Assembly: GCF_040054535.1 (NCBI RefSeq)
Contig: NC_090794.1
Coordinates: 7,140,001-7,204,000, forward strand
Direction of reading: 5' to 3'
DNA length: 64,000 nucleotides
DNA from: Antennarius striatus
Taxonomy: Eukaryota; Chordata; Actinopteri; Lophiiformes; Antennariidae
The position numbers and the translations under genes were made by a program. Below, piece after piece: positions 14,228-30,678 of the stretch. The notes below the pieces were generated by a model. That model was not told where the DNA came from, searched no databases, and worked only from the letters and a program-made list of their open reading frames with translations. Position 1 is the stretch's first letter, and the number at the start of each line of letters is the position of its first letter.

Positions 14228-17200
14228 ATGTCTTCCATTGAAGTTCTCCCTAACCGAGGATCAGAGACAACAGTTCTGATAAAAAAGGTTCACTTGCATC
14301 CTCTGTGTGTGCTTGTGGAGTTCTGGGGAAAGTTTAGTGAGTTGAGGACAGCAGACTATGAGTGCCTGGCTAAAGAGATTCAGTCTCCCCGAAACACATT
14401 TGGAGAGACTGAAGGAAATCCTGGTGACCAGTGCTTGGTTCAAGTCGAAGGTACTTGGTACAGATCTCGTATAGTCTCAAGAAATGGTTCAAAATACACT
14501 GTGTTCCTCATTGACAAAGGGATGTCATACAGCACTGTACTAGGTAACCTGGCATGGGGTAAGAAGCAGCACTTCTCCCTCCCACCTGAAGTTGAACATT
14601 GTGTGTTAGCCAATGTGTTACCATTGTCACCAGACAACAGATGGTCTCCAGTGGCTCTTGAATTTCTGAAATCCCTGTCTGGAAAGTCTGTGAAGGCACA
14701 TGTGCAAGATGTACTAGTTCAGCAAAGGACATTTGTTCTGAAGATTCATTGCATCTCCAAACAAATGTATGAAATGGGAATGGCTAAGAAATTGTCTCCT
14801 GACGTGTTCCAGGACTTTGTTCACATGTCCAATACTGAAGTCGAAGTCTCCCCAGAAACTCTGCAGATCTCAACAGGAGCTGGTGAACTACTGCACAAAG
14901 AAGAGCTCTTCATGTACCCAGAACTGCCAGAAGGAACTGTTGAGACAGTCATAGTCACAGAAGTAACAAATCCACAGAGGATTTTTTGCCAGTTGAAGGT
15001 GTTTTCAAAAGAGCTGAAGAAACTCTCAGAGCAAATTACAAAGAGGTATGAGGGCAGAACAACCAACTGCATTATAAGTCCAGAAATGATTGGGTTTCCA
15101 TGTGCTGCAAGAGGAAGGGATGGCAAATGGTACCGCTCTGTTGTTCAACAGGTATTCCCAGCCTGCGGTGTGGTTGAAGTGCTGAATGTTGATTATGGAA
15201 CAAAAGAGTTTGTGTGTATGATGAATGTAAAACCATTGGATGCAGAGTTCTTTAGGATGCCTGTTGTTACTTACATCTGCTCACTCTATGGAATCACAGA
15301 AAATGGAGTTGGATGGACAAATGACCAAGTCGAATATCTCGTGACTCTTCTTCTGCACAAAACTGTGATTGTCAAATTTGAGTACCAAAGCATCTCTGAG
15401 GGTGTTCACTATGTCACACTCTATGGAGAGGAAAATGCAAACATCAACACCTTGTTTGGCTCCAAGGAAAGCTGTTTGCTGGATTATGTGAAAGCATTTG
15501 AACATTATGCCATCCAGAGTTCTGCATGCAGCCACATTAATGCAGAAAGAAACCTTACAACATATTTCACTCATGTTGAGGCTGCTGAGGAAAAAGTAGG
15601 TAAGGGAAGAGCGGAGAAGCTCCCAGTTGAAGAAATGTCTGTCAGCTCCTCATATGTGGCAACTGTTCAACATGTAATTGACCCATCAGAGTTTTGGATC
15701 CAAACACAACACTATGCACATGAGTTTGATGAACTGATGGAGGATATCAATGATTTCTACAAAGGTTCATCAAATAATGGTCTGAGAAATCCAAGTGTTG
15801 GGATGTACTGTGCTGCCAAAGCAGAAGATGGTTACTTTTATAGAGCAACTGTGGCTGAAATTACTGAAACAAAAGCCAAGGTGTTTTTTGTTGATTATGG
15901 AAACACAGAAGTGGTTGACCAGTTTGACATCAAGAGCCTTCCTGACAAGTTTAAAAAACTGCCATGTTTTGCTGTAAAATGCTTCCTGGCTGGTGTCAGG
16001 CCAAAAGATGGGAGATGGAGCCAAAGTTCCTGTAATTATTTCAAAACAGCAGTCACAGATAAAATACTGAATGTATATGTGACAGAAAAATGTGAGGATA
16101 GCTATGCTGTCCAACTGTTGGATTCCAAAGCAGAGGGAGAAAAAGATGTTCGTACACTGATGTGTAGCTCTGGTCTTGCTGAAAGGGCTGAGACGCAGAG
16201 ACAACTCAAACCCACAACCGCCAAGCAACCTGCTGTTCTTTGTAAGACACAACTTCCAGAAACTAGACTTTCTAGTGTATCAAAGAAAAAGGAAATCACT
16301 CTCCAGCCTCAAAAGACTTCTGGCTCTTCTGGTGATGAAAGACGAACTCCTTCATTCAAGGAGTACATGTTTACCATTGGACGTGTTCTTGATGTCACTG
16401 TGTCCTGCATCAACAGCCCAAATGACTTCTGGTGCCAGCTAGTGCAAAATGCAGGGCACTTGAAATTGCTTATGCATAACTTACAGACCTACTATGCAAA
16501 CAGTGAGTTTGAGCCGTTTGTAGAAACAGCTTGCGTTGCACGCCATCCTCACAATAGAATGTGGTATAGGGCCCTTGTTATTCACAAACATGAAACTCAT
16601 GTTGATGTTTTGTTTGTTGACTATGGCCAAACAGAGGCAGTTTCCCTATATGACCTCAGGAAGATCTGTCCAGAATTCCTAATTCTGCGGGGCCAAGCTT
16701 TTCGATGCAGTCTTTTAAACCCTGCTGATCCCACGTCTGCCACAAATAAATGGAATGATGAAGCAATAGCAAAATTCTATAGCTTTGTAGAGATGGCCAC
16801 ATCCAAGTTCATAGCTTTGAAGTGCACCATATATGCTATCATGTACAGTGAGCAGAAGATTGTTTTCAACATTGTGGCTCTAGAAACTCCGTTTGAGAGC
16901 ATTGCCACCAGTATGATGAATCTAGTCCAAGGGTCATCACCCATGACAGTCACAGGGCCATCTTTCAGGCTGGACACATACTATTACTCTACACACCATG
17001 TAAAAACTGGAACAGAAGAAGAGGTCTTAGTGACATGTGTGAACAGCGTCAGTCAGTTCTACTGCCAGCTTGAGAGAAATGCTGATGTGATTAAAAATCT
17101 CAAGGAAAAAGTGAACAGTATCTGCCATAAACTGGTGAATGTAACAGTCCCGACAGTCTTTGGAACTTTGTGCTTTGCGAAGTACACAGATGGGCAGTGG

Positions 17201-20200
17201 TACAGAGGACAGATCAAGACCACAAAGCCTGTGATAAAAGTTCATTTTGTGGATTATGGTGACACAATTGAGGTGGAAAAATCAGACTTGCTTCCAATTC
17301 CCAAAGAGGCAAATAACATAATGTCTGTACCTGTACAAGCAGTTATGTGCAGCCTTTCTGATATCCCCGAGGATGTTTGCAGCAAAGTGAACCATTGGTT
17401 TGAAATGAATGCAACAGATTGCAGATTTCAAGCACTTATAGTGGCCAGAGAACCTGATGGAAAACTGCTTGTTGAGCTGTATCATGGTAAAACTCAGATT
17501 AATTCACAGCTGAAGAAGATGTCTCAGGTTGAGATGCACAGAGAAGAGCAGATTCTCCAACAGGGTCGGATAGCTTTCAAAGGTTGCGCAACTCAAGCAC
17601 TCAAGACTCCAATAGTTGCCTTAAAAAAAGCAGCAGAAACAAAAGATCACAATCTAACCTTCAGGAAGAATGATAGTAACCAAACGCCTGCACATGAAAT
17701 TGGGGATTCTGGCTTGTCCATGCAAACTGCAAAAATGCCTTTAAGCCACGTTTGTGAAAATGCTCAAAAGGTAAAAGCTGCTCCGTTGAAGCTTTACAAA
17801 CCTCCACACCAAAGGCAGGCATGTGAAAGTGCACCTGATAAGGCAAAAAATGGTTCTGAGGTAGTTTGCAATATCAAATCAAGAAAAGAGAGTCTCTTTA
17901 GTCAAACTAAAGAGCTTTTTAAGACCACCTCATCTGGCAGAGAATCTCTTGGAAAAAATGATGCTGCAAGCCTCCCTAAACTTTCAGACCTTCCCTCAAA
18001 AGATATCACATCAGGCATGGAAGCAGATGTGTATGTCTCACACTGCAACAGCCCACTGAGTTTCTATGTACAGCTTGTTAAAGAAGAGGATGAGATATTT
18101 TCTCTGGTGGACAAGCTCAATAATCCCCTGTCCATCCCCCTAACTCTGGACATCACGGATCTGCAGACAGGTGACCTTGTTCAAGCAGAGTTTCCAGATG
18201 ATTCCTCATGGTACCGAGCCTTTGTAAAAGAAATCCACAATAACATGACGGTTATTGTGGAGTTTGTTGATTTTGGAAATACTACAACACTACCAATTTC
18301 TAAGATCGCCCGACTTGACAAATATTTTCTGGATCTTCCTGCGTACAGCATACATTGTATGCTGAGTGATGCTGTAGCTCTTGGAATGGAAGAAGTTTCT
18401 GATCCAACAGTGATGTCGTCTTTTAAAGAAGACATTGGTGGAAACGGAGAAAAGGTACTCAAATGCCAATTTATTAAGCAGTCCGGATCCATTTGGGAAG
18501 TCATTCTCGAGGACGGAGTTGTGAATGTCATTTGTAAAGTATCGGCAAGATGTACAACTGATGATGTTAACATCATTGTAGGAAAAATTGAGCAAGCTGA
18601 GGAAAAGCCTGGGCAGACCTCTGATACCGGACAAATGTCAGAAAACACACAAGAGCCCACACAGAACAACAACTCTCATAATTACCGCCAGCAAGAAGTT
18701 GTGGAGGGGCAAACATTAGAGGGCTACATCACTGCTGTAAATGATAATCTGACATTTTGTTGTCAGCCAGTGGACTCAGAAGAATTTGTAAAGTTAACAT
18801 CGGTTGTCTCAGCAGAAGTTGGGGATGCAGATCACAAGTGGGCAGATCCAGACACTCTAACCCCTGGCCGCCCATGTATTGCTCTTTTTTCAGACAATCG
18901 TTCTTGGCGCCGTGCAGAGGTTATTCATAAAGATGGAGACATGCTGTCTGTTCGCTTTGTAGACTATGGAAACATCTCCCAAGTTAGTGTTACAGATGTA
19001 ATGGAAATGCCCACCCACCTGATGGAAACACCTCCAAAGGCTATTTTGTGTGAGCTTCAAGGCTTTGGTGATTCGTGTGGATCCTGGGACAGGGGTGCAG
19101 TAGATCATTTTTCAGTGATGACAGCAGACAAAGTGTTACAACTGACTATTACTGGAGTGGCAATGGAAGGAGGACAACTCAAAAGTTTTGTGCACGTGGA
19201 ATATGAAGGCCAGGTGATAAATGAGGCCATGAAAACCTGGTGGAAGACCTCCATGACAGAAGTCAGACCTGGTGTACTTGGCTCAACTACTTCATACAAA
19301 CCAAATCTGCAATGTCAACCAGGTGTTAAAGACACAGCACCACCCAAGGACCAACTGGAGTATACTGAAAGTCATGAAACTGGCACTGCTGTTGATCACT
19401 TTCAGCCTCGCAGAGAGCACAATGACGAGCAGAGTGATGACAAGCTTTTTGACTTCAAAACAGCAGAGGTCCCAGAAGTAGCTTGTAGTTACTATGAAGA
19501 TTCTACCGTGGACTTCCCAGGTGAAAAGAGGGATTCGATCGATTCAGAAGACAGTTTGATCACAGAAATTGACTTACCGAGAATGACAGAGATGCCAAAG
19601 TACACTGATTCCAAAGATGTGAACATTGTCTCCCTTTTGATGGTCTCCGATGATAGTGACATTGAAGAATACATGTTCCTGCCACTTGAGAGAAAAGGTG
19701 ATACAGATATTTTGAACATAAGCTGTGACAAGATTGAAATGGAAACTGATGGAAGCATGCAGGAGGAGGGTGATTCAGTGATGGACCCAGTGGGATCAGA
19801 TCCCTTAAGAAAGTTATTGGATGAAAGCCTTGTGGAGAACCTGGCTGAGTCTCTGGTTGGGGAGGTACATACCGACGGTGTGGAAGGCAGCTTTGACGTC
19901 ACTCATTTTTCTGGTAAGCAACACATCAGACTTTCCTAATTATTGTTGTTTTACAATTTGAAGCTTTCCTGCTTATCAGTTAACCAGCCTATAATAAAGT
20001 ATTACATAACAATTATGTTAGTAAGTTACAGGAATGACTATTCTACTTTTTTTGCTTTGTTTTTTCAAATCAAATCAGTTTTAAATGTGGTCAGTGACAT
20101 TATGGTTTTTGGTTTTCTCTTACTATTTCAGATCCAGAAAAATGGAGAGATTTAGAGCGCATTGTAGAGGAGAGTATTTTTAGCTGTACTTCAGCAGCGA

Positions 20201-23200
20201 AAATGGTGAGTGTATCGGACAGTGCCTTTTAAGATCAAGCATATGACCAACTGCTACTACTGACAATAAAAATGGGCACGTGCATCAGATAAATTTTGAA
20301 TGGATGTTTTGTTCTTCTTAAGGTTCCTCGTGAAGAGGCTTGTCCCAGAGTTGTTTCCAAAGACTTAAAGCTGGTACGTACATTTTTTTGTTGTTGTATT
20401 GCTACACTGGGTACATAACAGCACAAGACTTAAAACGGGTTGAATTTGTGTGTTTGACCTGTGTGTTTAGGTTGTCTGTAGTTTAAACATGTCTTTGTAC
20501 AAAATACATGATGAAATTCAATCTTTTGTGGTTTTCAAAAGAGGTGTTTGGGGAGAACAAATCCTTTATTTGTGGGTTTTGTCATCTTGCAGCAGATTCA
20601 GACTGAACTGGTGCCGTCCTCCTGTAAACATCCTGCTTTTGGTGAGGGTCCCGATTCTAACTGCACACATTCAGGCAGTATAGATTTAGATTAAATGACC
20701 TGAAAATAGGATAAGGTTGAAAATAAACCTGTCGCATTAGCCTAAAACACAATATACCTCCAATTAACTGTAAAGAAGAGACAGAAACTGCAGTGCATCG
20801 CTATATATTTAATAAATTTAAGCACTTTTAAGTTTCAGCAACATCCAGTCCTGCAGGTGGAGCTTTGTGTTCTGAAGTCTGTAAATGTCATCATAGATTC
20901 TCTGCCAGAGCAGGACATTGATGCCACAAATGGCATCCTAAAGGAAGCGGTGTCATGTGTTGCCACACAGTTTGAGGTACGTTAATGCAGTGTTTTGGAT
21001 AGTGTGTTTTTTTGTGTGACAGGATTTTTTTTTTGTTCTTGTGGAACATAAAGTCATTTTTCATATTTTCTGTACCAATGACTCGGTGTTTAACAGTGAA
21101 TGACACCATAGACATATCTGTATTAGACAGAGCCTTCAGGTCATGGATGGTTTGTCTGTTTTATAGCATGAGGTGATGGCTGAGGAGACCCTGGATTATC
21201 AGGAGGATGTCCTCTCAGGTTTGAAGACATCTACTCAGAAAATCTGTCATAATGACGTTTGAATCACTAAGAAACAACTAAGTTGCCCCTGTAATCACCA
21301 TTGTTTTTATCTGCAGTCTTGCCTGCTGACCATGATACAGCATATAGTGGTCCACAAGTCTGCACAGACCCCATTCTGGATTTGGTAATTCATTGGAATC
21401 CATAGAAATCTACACGGACACCGTAGGGCTTTTCATAGCTGACATGTGACTCTTGCCTTTACTGCTCCTCAGGTCTATGGTGTCGGAGGGTTGATCCATA
21501 ATGTTGAAGAGGCCGGACTTACAGATATATGCACAGGTATGACTTTGTGGCTATTGAATAAATAAAAATATGACAGGCATGATTATGTACAGACATGTCA
21601 CCAATTTTCAGATTGATTCAAAACATCAAATGTTGAAGTATTAATTTTTCTCCGGTATGAAAAATATGTTATACTAGGTAAGTTAGTATTTCATGCTTTG
21701 ATTTTGTGTTGACTTGGGCCTTTATGATGGTAACACTGAGCTAAGAATACTTTTGCTTAGTATTGAGAACACAAAACATGCAGCTGTTGCATAAGAGTTC
21801 CAGGTTTAGGAATCATGGTTTTTGTCTCTCTTCACTAAAACGCACTAGTGAAAGATAATTTGAGTATTTCATGCTTGTTTATTTATACTACAGGTGCAGA
21901 TGAACCAACTGATGACGCTGCAGTCTCCAGTGCAACCGATGATTGTCACCTCAGTGAAATAACCGAGGAACTGGTACGTTACATCACACTGAGTTCTTAC
22001 ACTTGATGTACCTGCATCTGCAGGGGTTAGGGGTTTGGTTTCTTTGCATGCAACTGCGTTTTTAATTGTATCAAAAATTATTTGCCTTTACTTTGACCTT
22101 GCGTCATGTTACATCTTAGATCCTGAATGAATCACTGCTTCCTTGTGGGGATCCTCCCCACAAACTGATAATTGGTGAGTCATTGTACACACAATAGCTA
22201 CAATAGGTTGTGCAATAATAAATGATTACACCAATATTAAAGGATATGTGTCAATTATTTACAAGTATGTCTAAAGCTGCTCATTGTGAAGTCTATAGGA
22301 TTGTCTGCTATTTGGTCTTGTTGGTCTCACTCTCTTTTATGTACTGTTATGTTCTTACTTTGTGTTGTGGGCTCGTGTGCAGAACAACTGGGATGTGATT
22401 GTCTTTAGAGGATCCCATAACACAATTGTTGATCTGCTTTTATAGCATATTTCATTCACTCGTCTAAAGCATTTGATGTTTGTGTCACCTTCCTCTACTT
22501 GCAGCTCAACCACATGAAGCTGAGCCACAGACCAACACAGATCCCTGTCCAGATTTTGTAATAACAATCAATTGATACAGTTTGAAAATGATAAAGAGTC
22601 ACATCATTGATGGGTGGATGTTGTGTTTGTTCTTTTCTAGGTTAACCTGGTTGAAGAGGTGACTTCTCTAGTCAGACAGATCAGTCTTACAGACGACTGC
22701 AGAGGTATCAGACATCACGGCGTCACAGCCATGCTGTGCAATTTATAGCTAAAAATAAAAAAAATCCACTCTTTATTGGTCTTACTTTTCACAAAATTGC
22801 ATTTTAAAAACTAACTATAAATCCAAAGTTTAAATGTGGCAGCAGATCATTTTCCATTTGGAATCCTGGTTGATGCCTCACTACTTTTCTCCCCTGCTCC
22901 AGACGCACAACATTCTAAAACGGAGGAGAGCGACCAGCTGGTGCACACCCCCTCCCCTCAAGCAGAGGTAAATGAAGGCTGGTGGTTCTTTTTGATGTTC
23001 TGGTCCATTCTAATATCAGTCCATGTGGTAGCTGCAAGTAGCAGGTGAAACTGCAAGTAGAACATTAGACCTTGTGGTTGTTGCAGGATTTGAGTCCATG
23101 ACAGTGTTATAAGGACTAATTTGTGTACCTCATGGACCCATAATTAGGCTTTTTCAATTCCATTTTATATTTCTTGTTGATTTGTGTTTCATTTTTAAAA

Positions 23201-23586
23201 CATACCATTGAAATAGCAGACCGTGCATTTATGCAATTTTATTTTTGATGTCTTCTAGGATTTCGGCAGTGGTGAACTTGAAGAGGATTTGCTTCTTGCT
23301 GATGATTTTGGTCAGTGATAATATAATAATGGTTTATCAGAACATTTAAAGTAAATGAATGAAAGGCGTCACTGAGCACAGAACTGTTACAATTGATCAT
23401 AAAGTTGCTGCCATATGTTTTCTGTTCTGTTCTCTGCTTTTTTCTCTGTGTGTGGTCAAAGCAATGCCAAATAAGAACTTTCTCTTTCTTCTTTTAGAGG
23501 CCCAGCTGACAAGTACAACTCATCTGTCTCTGAAAATCAATGATTGGTCTGCAGATACTCTGACAGATGTGCAGCAGAAGGAGTAA
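14228..23586 (+). CDS. tdrd6: Tudor domain-containing protein 6
   Basis: Germ-granule scaffold. Tudor domains bind symmetrically dimethylated arginines on Piwi-type and other germ-plasm proteins, and TDRD6 acts in the chromatoid body and nuage. A 5,686-nt coding exon (14228-19913) holds seven Tudor cores, marked by VDYG-like strands near residues 94 (degenerate, LIDKG), 320, 554, 796, 1008, 1346 (VDFG) and 1576. Fourteen small exons follow: 20132-20205, 20323-20373, 20593-20641, 20849-20976, 21167-21218, 21317-21384, 21473-21536, 21894-21973, 22120-22174, 22505-22557, 22641-22704, 22903-22967, 23259-23310 and 23498-23586. All join in frame to 2,209 aa. The tail is acidic and partly repetitive. 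An upstream ATG at 14197 opens a 14-codon frame overlapping the start. Poly(A) signal at 23900. The neighbour pla2g7 supports TDRD6 over TDRD15. Exon 20849 has an alternative acceptor nearby; the one chosen keeps frame. Confidence 0.93.
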
Positions 23587-23899
23587 CAACCTTCTGTTTT
23601 CTTCCTCTGCCTTTATAACACATCTGAAGTGGAAATGTATCAACGACAGATGTTTTCATTTACAACTAAGGATTCCAAGTTCTTGTTTTTTGTGTTGTGT
23701 TCTCAACGGCAGTGTTGGGTTTTTTTGTGCTGAGCATCTTTAACCTCTGGCCCAGTGTCTGATTTCATTGTTCTTTGAAAAAACAAGCTGATTTAAAGTG
23801 CCTTAGTTTAGCAGTAGTTGTCAGTACTGTCGAATTATCAGTGTTCATTGTAGTTTTACTTGGAGCACTGTTTGTGCCAAAGATACATTTATGTTGGCA

Positions 23900-23905
23900 A
23901 ATAAA
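23900..23905 (+). terminator. tdrd6 polyadenylation signal
   Basis: AATAAA lies about 315 bases after the tdrd6 stop and is followed by a TG-rich stretch, as expected for a cleavage site. Confidence 0.65.
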
Positions 23906-25263
23906 TATTGTGGTTGTGGTTACCTAGCTTTAGTGTCTTAGTTCTGATGTCATTTACAAAAAATCAATCGGTTTCTGTTTTTATTGTATCTAAAAGTGTC
24001 AATGGAGGAGACCCGGTGTAACTGAAGGCAACTGCACTTTCACTTAAAATATCTCCTGAATGAAGAGATTCAATCACACTGTACAGTACTTTTTCAAAAT
24101 CAAAAACATGAACAGGTGTACCAGATCCATAGTTTATTTTCTCAAACTTCGGGTTTGATTTTAAAGTTTCAATGAGCACTATTAAAAAACAAAGCTCTGA
24201 CCATAGAAAAGGCCAGATAAAAGCAAAACAGGATCCTCACACATTGTGGATCTTGTAGAATCTCCTTGATTCTCTTGAACAAAAAAATAAACTGGAGTTT
24301 TTCAGAATCTTAACCTGTTTGACATAAAAGTTTTCACAAGCTTTCATTGGAGCATTACAGGCTGTTTCAGAGCTGGTTTTAAAACAGGCCACAAAACAAG
24401 TTTGTATACAAACCCTTTATTGTTTCCGTTGTATACAAATGGCAGATATTTATGGTAGTGTATAAAAAATGTTTGACCAAGGACAAACAGGCACATTAAT
24501 TCTTAATGCAGCATTATAGTGTTTTACTCTTTCTGGTGCTGATGCAGCGGCTCAGTGGGTTGGGACTTGAAGGTTCAATTCCCAACCCAGAGAAAAATAC
24601 AGAGTGTTGACTGGTAGTTGGAGAGGTGTCTACCTCCAGAAGCCCCTGAGCATGGCACCAAACCCCCCTCCTCCCATATTATTACCTATGGAGGTGCCCT
24701 CCCCCAATGTCTAGGGGGGCCTTAATAGTACCGTGTTAATGAAATTTGTGTGCGTGTGCTGATTCTGATTTGATTTATGCAGAATCCGCTCCTGAATCAA
24801 TACACATTTAGTTCATCCTGGCTTGTAATCAACTAAAACCCATCTTGAACCAATTGTTAAAATAATCAGTTAGCCTCTTCACATAGTCACACTGCAATCA
24901 TAGTGAAGCGTTCAGTATTTGTGTGACGTATACTTATTTGTCTCTAAACACACTCCACAGAGATGAAAATGATTAAAATACTTTCAATTAAGAAGTTAGA
25001 GGTAATAGTGAAGATTAACTAACAACTGGTTACGTTGAGGCCTCATGAAACGAACGCTGGTCCACTGAGTGTTGTATGTGCAGAGAAAAAACAAATCTGT
25101 CCTGCTGGTGAGGTAGAGTTGATCTTTTCAGTTTCTATAAAATGTCATCCTGAAGTGCCAATCAGGCTTTCTTAACACTTGTTTTAATGCGTTCCATGCA
25201 GCGGGTGGATCCTCGGCTGATGACCAGAAGGTTCTCGTTATTTCCTGCAGTGTCTGAGGCCAA
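23906..25263. other. convergent tdrd6/pla2g7 intergenic, one SINE
   Basis: Sequence between the 3' ends of tdrd6 and pla2g7. It holds the pla2g7 3' UTR and a tRNA-derived SINE (24541-24780). No other gene is recognised. Confidence 0.5.
24541..24780 (+). mobile_element. tRNA-derived SINE, copy 1
   Basis: A box-A-like GGCTCAGTGGGTTGG is followed about 20 bases later by box-B-like GGTTCAATTCC, then a core containing GAGAGGTGTCTACCTCCAGA and CCTGAGCATGGCACC. The same order of blocks occurs in the copy at 43438-43720, so both are one tRNA-derived SINE family with a shared core. This copy is diverged and has internal deletions relative to the other. Confidence 0.6.
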
Positions 25264-29541
<4,278 letters not shown>

Positions 29542-30359
29542 GGCCAGGAAACCGATTGTGCCACTAATGTGGTCTGTCAAATAAAGAGACATTTACGTTG
29601 ATAAACTATGATGATGCTTGGACAAGGGTGGCATTGGTGGTGCTGGAGAGACAGACTCGACAAAAACACAGGCCCGCTGTTTCTGGTCAGCTACAATGAT
29701 TAACAGCAGATTATAGAGTGAATTACTAAAAAGTTTATCTGTAGTAATATTTGAAATTGATAAACACATTTCAGTCCAAATAGACTAACATGTTTCAACA
29801 AGAGAGGAAAACGAGTAGATTGACTCCAACGTTACCTGTTTTTGCCCACTTGTAAATCCTCCTGTTTAAAAGTTGTACAAATCCTCCATGACAAATCATC
29901 AACCCCAGTGGTGACAAAAGGTCTAATAGTAAGCTGGTAGCCGCAAAACACAAATATAACTACAAAAGAAACAATATTTAAATAAATGACCAGTGAATGT
30001 ATATCAGCGCGATTGCATCAATGTCCTAACATTAACCAAAGTGTCACATTTACGAGATTCGGCTGCGGTGAGTCACTTGGGAGCGGTTTGACAGGTCGCT
30101 GCGTTAGCGTTAGCTAGCCGCTGCTAGCATGGGAGGGGCTAAAACCAGAGCCCTAGATGGTTAGGCTTACACCGCGATCCTTCCCCAGCTACCCGACGAC
30201 TCATCTAAAACTAAGTGCATACCATCATATCAGCCTAATCCAATAAGTCAATCAACCACCGAGTTCATATTACTACCATAATCACAGGGAACATTTACTC
30301 AGGGTAAGTGTTGTTGCAACCAGCTCCATATATGACTCTGGTCAATTCCTAAGCCCCTC

Positions 30360-30376
30360 TGACGTCACTGACGTCC
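30360..30376. promoter_or_regulatory. CRE pair in pla2g7/ints9 divergent promoter
   Basis: TGACGTCA at 30360 and TGACGTCC at 30369 lie between the divergent pla2g7 5' exon and the ints9 start codon. Tandem CRE/ATF sites are common in housekeeping bidirectional promoters. No TATA box was seen near either gene. Confidence 0.45.
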
Positions 30377-30678
30377 ATAGGCACGTGCTTTTATTTACAA
30401 ATGTCAACCTTTTAATCAATATTAACATTTTTTATGTGACGTATTATTTTTTCACGACAGTCTTAAACATACTGATAGGCCTTCATTCAGTGTTTCCGTC
30501 TTTATTTGTATGTATGAACTACCTTCCACTTTAAAACTATACTCCACGTCCATAGGGGGCAGTGTAGGAAAGAAGCACAGGAAACAATACCAGCAGTGGT
30601 CCGTAAATACTGAAGGAGAATGTTGTTGGGGGAATCGACTGCACACAACTAATTTATGCTCCTTTACTCGTATTGAAA

